9,453 nt of DNA from Bifidobacteriaceae bacterium (GTDB taxonomy: Bacteria > Actinomycetota > Actinomycetes > Actinomycetales > WQXJ01), in assembly GCA_031278675.1 (NCBI GenBank), contig JAITJY010000197.1, forward strand, positions 1-9,453, read 5' to 3'. The notes beneath the pieces are model-generated. The model had not been told where the DNA came from, ran no database searches, and worked only from the letters and a program-made list of their open reading frames with translations. The translations under genes were made by a program, and so were the position numbers. Shown here in pieces: positions 1-5,575 of this stretch (its first letter is position 1; the number at the start of each line of letters is the position of its first letter).

Positions 1-99
1 GGGGGTTTGGGCGTGCCAAAGTAGGGGGGGTCTGGGGGTTTGGGCGTGCCAAAGTAGGGGGGGTCTGGGGGTTTGGGCGTGCCAAAGTAGGGGTGGTCT
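1..99. repeat. 33-bp G-rich tandem repeat, 3 copies, cut by window start
   Basis: Three head-to-tail 33-bp units lie at 1-33, 34-66 and 67-99. Units 1 and 2 are identical and unit 3 has one G-to-T change at 94. Each unit holds an interrupted palindrome, TTTGG-GCGTG-CCAAA (6-20, 39-53, 72-86), between runs of 4 to 7 G, so the plus strand could also form G-quadruplexes. The array touches the window edge and may be longer. It lies about 60 bp upstream of the ABC-F start, just outside where a core promoter would sit. No reading frame in it looks coding. Its role is unknown; possibilities are a regulator binding array, a structural element or plain slippage. Confidence 0.95.
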
Positions 100-148
100 G
101 GGGCGGGAGCGGTCCATCCGGTGTGGCAGGTCTGGTTGCCAACCGCGA

Positions 149-154
149 TAGCAT
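149..154 (+). promoter_or_regulatory. Possible -10 box for the ABC-F gene
   Basis: TAGCAT fits the actinobacterial TANNNT -10 pattern and ends 8 nt before the GTG at 163. No convincing -35 hexamer is seen at the right distance, and there is no Shine-Dalgarno sequence before 163. This would fit a leaderless or nearly leaderless mRNA. The spacing is slightly longer than at fabG, sixA and DUF1015, so support is weak. Confidence 0.3.
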
Positions 155-162
155 TGGCCATC

Positions 163-1761
163 GTGATTTCCGCATCAGGTCTCGAACTGCGCGCCGGCGC
201 GGAACTGTTGGCGGAACAGGTGGCTTGCCGGGTGGGCCCCGGCGACCGGGTGGGTTTGGTGGGACGCAATGGCGCCGGCAAGACAACTTTGATGCGAGTG
301 TTGGCCGGGGAGCGGCCACCCGAGGCCGGGACGGTTCAGCGCAGCGGGACCGTGGGTTACCTGCCACAAGACCCTGCGGCAGGGGACCTGGCGGTCAGCG
401 CCATGGACCGCGTGTTGTCATCGCGCCACCTGGACCGGTTGGTTCGGCAATTAGACCGCGCCAGCGAGGCGATGACCAGCTCCGACGCCACCAAGATGAA
501 CCAAGCCATAGACCGCTACGCCAAGCTGGAAGCGCGGTTCGAAGCCGCCGGCGGTTACGGCGCCAGAGCAGAGGCAGCCCGCATCGCGGCGAATCTCGGG
601 TTGGAAGAGCGCGCCCTCGCCCAGCCCCTCGGAACCTTATCCGGCGGCCAACGCCGCCGCGTCGAGTTGGCGCGAATCCTGTTCCAAGACGCAGACACGC
701 TACTCCTTGACGAGCCCACCAACCACCTCGACCAAGACTCCGTCCGCTGGCTGCGCGACTTCCTCAAGGCCTACCAGGGCGGCTTCATGGTCATCTCGCA
801 TGATGCCGTCCTGCTCGAAGACACCGTCACAAAGGTCTACTACCTAGACGCGCGGCGCTGCCGCCTCGACGAATACAACCTCGGATGGTCCGCCTACCTC
901 GAACAGCGCGAAACCGACGAGCGGCGCCGCCGCCGCGAACGCGCCAACGCCGAGAAGAAAGCGGCTGCCCTGACCGCCCAAGCGAACAAAATGCGGGCCA
1001 AAGCAACCAAAGCGGTCGCCGCCCAGAACATGCTGAAAAGAGCCGAACGACTGATCGAAGGTACCCACGCTAACCAGGCCCGTGAGAAAGTCGCAGCGAT
1101 CCGGTTCCCTACCCCCGCGCCATCCGGGAAAACCCCACTCAGCGCCCAAGGACTGTCGAAATCCTACGGTTCGCTAGAGGTCTTCACCGATGTTGACTTG
1201 GCGATCGACCGGGCCTCACGGGTAGTGATCCTAGGACTCAACGGCGCTGGCAAGACCACCATGTTGCGGCTCCTGGCAGGTCTCGAAGAACCCGACACCG
1301 GCCAAGTCATCCCTGGTCACGGCCTGAAACTTGGCTATTACGCCCAGGAACATGAGACCTTGGACCCGGCCCGCTCGGTGCTAGAAAACATGGTCTCGGC
1401 CGCACCCGACATGGACACCACCGAACTCCGCAAGATTCTCGGGTCGTTCCTGTTCAGCGGCGATGCCGTCCACAAACCAGCCGCCGTCCTGTCCGGTGGC
1501 GAGAAGACCCGGCTCGCATTGGCGATCCTGGTCGTCTCATCCGCCAATGTGCTGCTCCTCGACGAGCCGACCAACAACCTCGATCCGGCGTCCCGCCTCG
1601 AAATCCTGGCCGCGCTGGCCAATGTCAAAGCGGCCGTAGTCCTCGTGACGCACGACGCGGGCGCCGTCCGCGCCCTCGGGCCGGAAAGAGTCTTGCTCCT
1701 CCCCGACGGTGACGAGGATCTCTGGTCCTCCGACTACGAAGACCTGATCGAACTCGCCTAG
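163..1761 (+). CDS. ABC-F family ATPase (ribosome-associated, two ABC domains)
   Basis: A soluble tandem ATPase with no membrane domain. ABC-F proteins act on the ribosome, either to rescue or tune translation or to protect against antibiotics; they are not transporters. In the 532-residue form, domain 1 has Walker A GRNGAGKT (34-41), signature LSGGQ (159-163), Walker B LLLDEPTNHLD (180-190) and H-switch SHD (212-214). A charged Arg/Lys/Ala-rich linker (about 240-320, the P-site tRNA interaction region of the family) follows. Domain 2 has Walker A GLNGAGKT (358-365), LSGGE (443-447), Walker B with DEPTNNLD (467-474) and THD (496-498). I chose GTG 163 because family members begin close to the SGLELRAGA strand. 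The frame stays open to a GTG at 121, preceded by GGGAG at 105-109, which would add 14 hydrophobic residues atypical of the family. From memory it resembles M. tuberculosis Rv1473, also not far from fabG1-inhA. Resistance versus housekeeping role is undecided. Confidence 0.95.
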   Translation: MISASGLELRAGAELLAEQVACRVGPGDRVGLVGRNGAGKTTLMRVLAGERPPEAGTVQRSGTVGYLPQDPAAGDLAVSAMDRVLSSRHLDRLVRQLDRASEAMTSSDATKMNQAIDRYAKLEARFEAAGGYGARAEAARIAANLGLEERALAQPLGTLSGGQRRRVELARILFQDADTLLLDEPTNHLDQDSVRWLRDFLKAYQGGFMVISHDAVLLEDTVTKVYYLDARRCRLDEYNLGWSAYLEQRETDERRRRRERANAEKKAAALTAQANKMRAKATKAVAAQNMLKRAERLIEGTHANQAREKVAAIRFPTPAPSGKTPLSAQGLSKSYGSLEVFTDVDLAIDRASRVVILGLNGAGKTTMLRLLAGLEEPDTGQVIPGHGLKLGYYAQEHETLDPARSVLENMVSAAPDMDTTELRKILGSFLFSGDAVHKPAAVLSGGEKTRLALAILVVSSANVLLLDEPTNNLDPASRLEILAALANVKAAVVLVTHDAGAVRALGPERVLLLPDGDEDLWSSDYEDLIELA

Positions 1762-1765
1762 CACC

Positions 1766-1830
1766 GCCGCCGGGACAATGCCGCCGGGACAATGCCGCCG
1801 GGACGATGCCGCCGGGACGATGCCGCCGGG
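1766..1830. repeat. 14-bp tandem repeat (GCCGCCGGGACAAT), about 4.6 copies
   Basis: Units start at 1766, 1780, 1794 and 1808, with a 9-bp remnant at 1822-1830. The first two end in ACAAT and the next two in ACGAT. The array begins 4 bp after the ABC-F stop codon. It is bracketed by a perfect 8-bp inverted repeat, GCACCGCC (1761-1768) and GGCGGTGC (1829-1836), whose left arm includes the last base of the stop codon. It lies between ABC-F and fabG and codes for nothing recognisable. Confidence 0.95.
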
Positions 1831-1852
1831 CGGTGCGGGAGGGCACGGCATC
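1819..1852 (+). terminator. Possible hairpin downstream of the ABC-F gene
   Basis: GATGCCG (1819-1825) and CGGCATC (1846-1852) are perfect 7-bp inverted repeats. A second small stem, GTGC/GCAC (1833-1836 with 1843-1846), competes at the base of the loop. There is no T-tract. GC-rich hairpins without a U-tail are often proposed as terminators in actinobacteria, but the abundance of GCC/GGC repeats here makes chance pairing likely. Confidence 0.3.
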
Positions 1853-1921
1853 GGGCAGCGGGGCGGGGAGACGCCGCCGGGAAGCTGACGCCGGGCGGTG
1901 CGGGAGGGCACGGCATCGGGC
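1825..1921. repeat. 32-bp direct repeat pair in the ABC-F/fabG gap
   Basis: Two identical 32-bp copies lie at 1825-1856 and 1890-1921, starting 65 bp apart. The copies begin GCCGGGCGGTGCGGGAGGGC. The left copy overlaps the end of the 14-bp array, so the whole stretch 1761-1921 is a composite of repeats. The remaining 90 bp up to fabG (1922-2011) is non-repetitive and shows no gene. Confidence 0.9.
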
Positions 1922-1999
1922 GAGGGATTGTAGGTAGGCGACAAGAACGCCGGGGCCACATAGGCATCTTCCCTGCAAGGCTCGGCGGCTCGTTGGCGG

Positions 2000-2005
2000 T
2001 AACCT
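2000..2005 (+). promoter_or_regulatory. Possible -10 box for a leaderless fabG mRNA
   Basis: TAACCT matches TANNNT and is followed by exactly 6 nt before the GTG start at 2012, so a transcript starting 7 nt after the box would begin on the start codon. No clear -35 hexamer is visible. The only purine run near the start (AAGG, 2008-2011) abuts the GTG and is too close to be a working Shine-Dalgarno. The same geometry is seen at sixA and DUF1015. Confidence 0.4.
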
Positions 2006-2011
2006 CCAAGG

Positions 2012-2722
2012 GTGCCACGACACGTGTTTATCTCCGGAGCTAGCCGCGGAATTGGCCAAGCGGTCGCGGCGGCCTTCTTCGAGGCCGGCTGGAACGTCGC
2101 GACGCTGGACCGGCGGGGGGCGGGCCCCGGCATCACCGACCCGCGGGTAGCGCAGCTAACCGGCTCAATCACGTCAACGGAGGAGGTAGACGCGGCCTTC
2201 CGCGCGGCCGAAGCGGCCTTCGGTCCGGTCGAAGCCCTGGTCGCGAACGCCGGAATAGTCGCTGACCGGCCGCTGCTGCGCATGTCGGATGCCGACTTCG
2301 CCGCCACCGCCGCCACCAACCTGGCGGGGACCTTCCGCCAGGTCAGGCGGGCAGCCCGGTCCATGGTGGCGCGGCGCCGGGGAGCTATCATCCTGATCGG
2401 GTCGGTGGTCGGCTCGATCGGGGGGATTGGGCAGGCCAACTACGCCGCCTCCAAGGCCGCACTGGTCGGGTTGGCCCGGTCGGTGGCCCGCGAGGTCGGG
2501 GCGCGCGGGATCACCGCGAACGTGATCGCCCCAGGTTTCATCGAGACCGACATGACAGCCGACCTGGCGCCACAGGTCCGGGCCGCCTACCTCGAACGCA
2601 TTCCCGCAGGGCGGTTCGGTGCGGTGGACGATGTCGCCCAGGCCGCCTTGTTCCTCGCCAACGCGCCGTACGTCAACGGTGCCGTCCTCCCCGTGGACGG
2701 CGGGCTCGGCATGGGCCACTAA
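2012..2722 (+). CDS. fabG: 3-oxoacyl-ACP reductase FabG (short-chain dehydrogenase)
   Basis: Reduces 3-oxoacyl-ACP to (R)-3-hydroxyacyl-ACP with NADPH in type II fatty acid elongation, in the cytosol. The 236-residue chain is a classical SDR: cofactor motif SGASRGIG (8-15, Ser where Thr is usual), ANAG (78-81, for the common NNAG), structural Asn103, and catalytic Ser131, Tyr144 and Lys148 (YAASK). PGFIETDM (174-181) follows, and the C-terminal VNGAVLPVDGG matches FabG. Length is normal to slightly short (usual about 240-250). GTG 2012 is chosen because MPRHVFISGAS aligns with the typical first beta strand. The enoyl reductase gene follows after 63 bp on the same strand, which makes FabG/MabA much more likely than another SDR and suggests cotranscription, as in mycobacterial fabG1-inhA. 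A different acyl or polyketide substrate cannot be excluded. Confidence 0.93.
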   Translation: MPRHVFISGASRGIGQAVAAAFFEAGWNVATLDRRGAGPGITDPRVAQLTGSITSTEEVDAAFRAAEAAFGPVEALVANAGIVADRPLLRMSDADFAATAATNLAGTFRQVRRAARSMVARRRGAIILIGSVVGSIGGIGQANYAASKAALVGLARSVAREVGARGITANVIAPGFIETDMTADLAPQVRAAYLERIPAGRFGAVDDVAQAALFLANAPYVNGAVLPVDGGLGMGH

Positions 2723-2742
2723 GCGCTGCCTCGGGGGAGCGC
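2723..2742 (+). other. Small inverted repeat right after the fabG stop
   Basis: GCGCT (2723-2727) and AGCGC (2738-2742) can pair over a 10-nt loop that itself has CC/GG complementarity. It begins at the base following the TAA stop. There is no T-tract and fabI has its own strong ribosome binding site 30 bp later, so it is more likely an intercistronic mRNA structure than a full terminator. Confidence 0.3.
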
Positions 2743-2771
2743 CTGGTTGATCGCGGGCGAGAACTATCAAT

Positions 2772-2780
2772 AAAGGAGAG
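2772..2780 (+). promoter_or_regulatory. Strong ribosome binding site of fabI
   Basis: AAAGGAGAG carries the AGGAG core (2774-2778) 7 nt before ATG 2786. It is the best Shine-Dalgarno sequence in the window and fixes the fabI start. It contrasts with neighbouring genes whose starts lack one, as expected for an internal cistron of a fabG-fabI mRNA. Confidence 0.85.
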
Positions 2781-2785
2781 ACCGG

Positions 2786-3553
2786 ATGGGCCTGTTGGAA
2801 GGCAAGACGCTGCTGGTCACAGGAGTGCTCACGGACAAGTCGATCGCGTTCGAGGTGGCGCGGCTCGCGCAACAAGAAGGCGGCCGCGTCATCCTGACGG
2901 CGTTCGGGAAGGGTGCCCGGTTGACGGCAGTGACGGCCAGGAAACTGGGTGAGGCGATCCCCGTGGAGCAATTGGACGTGACTGACGAAGCCGATCTGGC
3001 GAGCCTCGCGGAACGGTTGCACAAACACACGGACGAGTTGCATGGTGTGGTTCATTCCATCGGCTTTGCCTCGGGCAGGATCATGGGCGGCCAATTCTTG
3101 GCGGGTGACTGGCGGGATGTGGCGGTGTCTCTTCAGACGTCGGCGTATTCCTTGAAGGCGCTGGGCGTGGCGGCCCTGCCGCTACTGCGCCCTGGGTCAG
3201 CCATCACCGGATTGACCTTTGATGGGCGCTTCGCTTGGCCGGTCTATGACTGGATGGGGGTGTCCAAGGCTGCGCTGGAAGCCACCGCGCGGTATCTGGC
3301 ACGCGCCCTGGGGCCCAACGGTGTGCGGGTCAACCTGGTCAGCGCGGGACCAATCAAGACGGTGGCCGCTACATCGATTCCCGGATTTGACCAGATGGAA
3401 GGAATGTGGCCTGAGCGGGCTCCCTTAGGTTGGGACTCATCCGATCCGCGGCCCGCCGCGCGGGCCGTCGTGGCGCTCAGCTCTGACTGGTTCCCGGCCA
3501 CAACCGGCGAAATGATCCACGTGGACGGCGGCGTCCACGCCATGGGCGCCTAA
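2786..3553 (+). CDS. fabI: Enoyl-ACP reductase FabI (InhA-like, NADH-dependent)
   Basis: Catalyses the last reduction of each type II fatty acid elongation cycle, trans-2-enoyl-ACP to acyl-ACP. It is the counterpart of mycobacterial InhA, the target of isoniazid adducts and triclosan. The 255-residue chain has the divergent SDR cofactor motif VTGVLTDKSIAF (11-22), acidic LDVT (63-66), VVHSIGF (88-94), FDGRFAWPVYDWMGVSK (145-161) with catalytic Tyr154 and Lys161, SAGPIKT (186-192) and C-terminal PATTGEMIHVDGG (237-249). By comparison with remembered InhA, Tyr154 matches Tyr158, Phe145 matches Phe149, and Ser91 matches Ser94, a site of isoniazid-resistance changes. The single-Tyr YxWMxVxK spacing and an Asp before the Gly-rich loop of the last strand are InhA-like. 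ATG 2786 is fixed by the strong AGGAG. Length is normal (InhA 269). It sits directly behind fabG. Confidence 0.95.
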   Translation: MGLLEGKTLLVTGVLTDKSIAFEVARLAQQEGGRVILTAFGKGARLTAVTARKLGEAIPVEQLDVTDEADLASLAERLHKHTDELHGVVHSIGFASGRIMGGQFLAGDWRDVAVSLQTSAYSLKALGVAALPLLRPGSAITGLTFDGRFAWPVYDWMGVSKAALEATARYLARALGPNGVRVNLVSAGPIKTVAATSIPGFDQMEGMWPERAPLGWDSSDPRPAARAVVALSSDWFPATTGEMIHVDGGVHAMGA

Positions 3554-3602
3554 AGACGCAGTGTGATGCGCCGGGGAAAACCGGAATGAACGCCGGGCGG
3601 AG

Positions 3603-3632
3603 TTCACCAACTCCAAAGGCATTACGTAGAAT
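3603..3632 (+). promoter_or_regulatory. Candidate promoter for a leaderless sixA mRNA
   Basis: TTCACC (3603-3608, four of six matches to TTGACA) and TAGAAT (3627-3632) are 18 bp apart. The -10 box ends 6 nt before ATG 3639, so transcription would begin on the start codon. No Shine-Dalgarno lies at a usable distance; AAAGG at 3615-3619 is 19 nt away. It is the most complete promoter in the window and suggests sixA can be transcribed independently of fabG-fabI. Confidence 0.55.
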
Positions 3633-3638
3633 CAGTTT

Positions 3639-4148
3639 ATGGAACGGACCTTGGTGCTGGTGCGCCACGCAAAGGCGGGTGGCGGTGACGGCGGTAACGA
3701 CCAGGACCGCCAATTGAGCGAAATCGGATATGAGCAGTGCCGGATCGTGTCGCGCGAGTTGAGTAGCTTCGGTCTGGCGCCGAGCACCGCACTCGTGTCA
3801 AAAGCACGGCGCGCCAAACAAACCTTCAATGCGATGGCCGCCGCCGCCCAGTGGGCGGTTGAGCCCATAATTCTGGATGCGCTATATACCGGCTACGTGG
3901 AAGATGCGCTGGCAGCAATCCGTGAGGTTGACCCGCAGGCCGGCACAGTGATGGTGTTCGGGCATGAACCGACTATGTCCGCCGTTGCCTACAAGTTGGC
4001 CGGTCCTGGGTCTGATCCGCACGCGGTGGCACGGGTGCGCCGCGGACTGCCCACCACCGGAGTGGCGGTGGTCCAAGTCGATGGCCCGTGGGAATCGGTC
4101 GGGTTGGAGCCCACCAAGCTGAGATGGGTTTTCACCCCGCTCGCCTGA
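3639..4148 (+). CDS. sixA: SixA-type phosphohistidine phosphatase (histidine phosphatase superfamily)
   Basis: A 169-residue cytosolic phosphatase of the RHG/phosphoglycerate-mutase-like superfamily, SixA branch, which removes phosphate from phosphohistidine. In E. coli the reported targets are phosphorelay or nitrogen-PTS proteins; the actinobacterial target is unknown. The catalytic RHA motif is LVRHAK (7-12), with nucleophile His10 and Arg9. Ser54 and Arg57/58 in VSKARRAKQT (53-62) match the phosphate-binding helix, and the second catalytic His is in FGHEPTM (107-113), His109. The small size without a long insertion fits SixA rather than phosphoglycerate mutase. ATG 3639 gives the canonical short N-terminus. 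It lies 85 bp after fabI on the same strand, with its own candidate promoter. It converges on DUF1015 across an octamer repeat. Substrate is inferred from family only. Confidence 0.9.
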   Translation: MERTLVLVRHAKAGGGDGGNDQDRQLSEIGYEQCRIVSRELSSFGLAPSTALVSKARRAKQTFNAMAAAAQWAVEPIILDALYTGYVEDALAAIREVDPQAGTVMVFGHEPTMSAVAYKLAGPGSDPHAVARVRRGLPTTGVAVVQVDGPWESVGLEPTKLRWVFTPLA

Positions 4149-4180
4149 GCCTTGAATCCGCGCAGTAGCCGCAGACCAGC

Positions 4181-4258
4181 GGATCGGCGGATCGGCGGAT
4201 CGGCGGATCGGCGGATCGGCGGATCGGCGGATCGGCGGACCAGCGGATCGGCGGATCG
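4181..4258. repeat. 8-bp tandem repeat GGATCGGC, about 10 units
   Basis: Seven perfect GGATCGGC octamers run from 4181 to 4236, then a variant GGACCAGC (4237-4244), a perfect unit (4245-4252) and a partial unit (4253-4258). AGACCAGC at 4173-4180 looks like a second variant just before the run. Each unit carries a GATC. The array fills most of the 127-bp gap between the convergent sixA and DUF1015 genes. Because the period is 8, any frame through it repeats every 8 residues, which gives spurious open frames. It looks like a slippage-prone simple repeat and may vary between strains. Confidence 0.97.
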
Positions 4259-4268
4259 TAGCTCAGCG

Positions 4269-4284
4269 CCGGTCGCTAGACCGG
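4269..4284 (-). other. Hairpin over the DUF1015 stop codon
   Basis: CCGGTC (4269-4274) and GACCGG (4279-4284) form a perfect 6-bp stem with a 4-nt loop that contains the stop codon of the minus-strand DUF1015 gene (4276-4278). No T-tract follows on either strand. It could contribute to termination between the convergent genes, but its position over the stop codon is unusual for a terminator. Confidence 0.35.
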
Positions 4285-5538
4285 ATTCGCGTCCGCAGCG
4301 AGCCCGGTCGGCCGGATCACAAACCCGGTCCGGAGTTTCGGCGTGAAGAAGGTCGATTTGGGTGGCATCAGCAGACCCTCGCGGGCGGTCCGCCGGATCT
4401 CGGCGATGCTCGTGGGGCGCACCAGGACACCCCCGGTGTGGGACCGGACGGCATCCAGCGTTTCCGCTAATCCGTGCTGATAGGAGACTTGTAGCGAAGC
4501 GCCGCTCGGGTCGGCGGCGACGGCCGCGAGGGCGTGCTCCAGGTAGGCCCCATCAAGGGCACGGACGCCGTCGAACGCCCCTGGCTTCGGGATCAGCCAG
4601 GTGGCGGACCCCTCTGGGTGCAACAGGACCAGCCGCCCGCGGTCCACCATTTCTGCCAGGGTCTCTGGTAGGACCTGGTCCAGGGGGGCCATGGCGAAGC
4701 AAGCCGCCAGCGCCCCGTACAAATGTTCCCAGCAAACCCCTGAATACAGGCGATGGATCGCCTCGACCGAGAGTTGGTCCGCGACCAGTTCGCCCACGAA
4801 AGCGAGCGTGTATTCGGCCGCCGTGTCGGTGCGTCCCGTAGCAGCGCGGACCTCGTCTCGGTAGGTGCGGGAGATGGCGTACCGGTGGTGGCCGTCGGCG
4901 ATCAGCACGTCATCGTCGGCAATAATCGCTGAAATCTCAGCGATGCGGGCCGGGTCCACCACCCGCTCAACCCGGTGCAATACGCCCTGCGCGGTGACCT
5001 GGCCGACGCTCTCGCCGGGTGTGGCCAGTGCCTTCGTCAGCCCGGTGGCCAACGTCAAACCCCACACGGGGGACAGGTTGGCGTTTGTCGCCCGGGTCAA
5101 GTCCAGCCGGTCGCTGACCGCCTTCGGGGTGGTGCGTTCGTGGGGGAGCACGCCGCCCGCGCCCGGGTCTACCACCTCCAAGCCGCCGAGCACGCCCACC
5201 AGTTCGCGGGCCGCCCCACTCGCGTCGGTGAAGCTCATCCGGTACACGGTGTACGATGCCGTCTCGTCCGCCACCAGCACACCTTCCGCCAGCCAGTCGC
5301 GCAGGAGGTGTGCGGCGCGCGTATAGGGGGCGGCGCCCGCAACTGGGGCGAACGCCGAGCCCGGGCGGGACAAGTCACCGCCCGCCGGGATGTCGATGTG
5401 AGTGATGTTGTGCGCCTCGCGCGCCTTCAAGGCGGCGATCTCTTGATCGGATAGCACGTCATAGGGCGGTGCGATCACCGCATCAAAATTGGTGCCGGGC
5501 GCATACCGGTAAGCCCTGAAGGGCATGAAAGCGGGCAT
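4276..5538 (-). CDS. DUF1015 family protein
   Basis: A 420-residue cytosolic protein of the DUF1015 family. Recognised by IAPPYDV near the N-terminus (22-28), HERTTPK (133-139), the His-rich IADGHHRY (213-220) and the conserved C-terminal block MPPKSTFFTPKLRTG (391-405). Full length for the family; no signal peptide or membrane segment. The fold is related to ParB/sulfiredoxin-type domains, and I recall reports of some members acting as free L-serine kinases, but I cannot verify this or assign it here. ATG 5538 is used because a -10-like box lies exactly 6 nt upstream. An in-frame ATG four codons in (5526, MPFRAY) is a possible alternative. It follows glgC by 33 bp on the same strand, so it may be read from glgC as well as from its own promoter. 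It converges with sixA. Confidence 0.93.
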   Translation of the reverse strand: MPAFMPFRAYRYAPGTNFDAVIAPPYDVLSDQEIAALKAREAHNITHIDIPAGGDLSRPGSAFAPVAGAAPYTRAAHLLRDWLAEGVLVADETASYTVYRMSFTDASGAARELVGVLGGLEVVDPGAGGVLPHERTTPKAVSDRLDLTRATNANLSPVWGLTLATGLTKALATPGESVGQVTAQGVLHRVERVVDPARIAEISAIIADDDVLIADGHHRYAISRTYRDEVRAATGRTDTAAEYTLAFVGELVADQLSVEAIHRLYSGVCWEHLYGALAACFAMAPLDQVLPETLAEMVDRGRLVLLHPEGSATWLIPKPGAFDGVRALDGAYLEHALAAVAADPSGASLQVSYQHGLAETLDAVRSHTGGVLVRPTSIAEIRRTAREGLLMPPKSTFFTPKLRTGFVIRPTGLAADANPV

Positions 5539-5544
5539 AGTGGC

Positions 5545-5575
5545 AGCGTATCAGCCCAACCTCAAGGCCACTCAA
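5545..5575 (-). promoter_or_regulatory. Candidate extended -10 promoter for DUF1015
   Basis: Read on the minus strand, TGATACGCT gives an extended -10 (TGN plus TACGCT, 5550 down to 5545) that ends exactly 6 nt before ATG 5538. TTGAGT (5575 down to 5570), overlapping the glgC stop codon, is a possible -35 with a long 19-bp spacer. No Shine-Dalgarno is seen before the ATG, so a leaderless mRNA is likely if this promoter works. Confidence 0.45.

Noticed and set aside
1537..2439. 300-codon minus-strand open frame opposite the ABC-F end and fabG
   Set aside because: It crosses the 14-bp repeat array, giving repetitive Pro/Ala/Arg peptide, and is antisense to conserved genes.
2174..3094. 306-codon minus-strand open frame opposite fabG and the start of fabI
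   Set aside because: It is antisense to two well-supported genes, has Arg/Pro/Gly-rich composition typical of shadow frames in GC-rich DNA, and shows no family motif.
4152..4346. Small frame encoding an ADRRIGGS-type repetitive peptide over the octamer array
   Set aside because: An automatic product of the 8-bp repeat read in frame; it overlaps the DUF1015 3' end and has no ribosome binding site.
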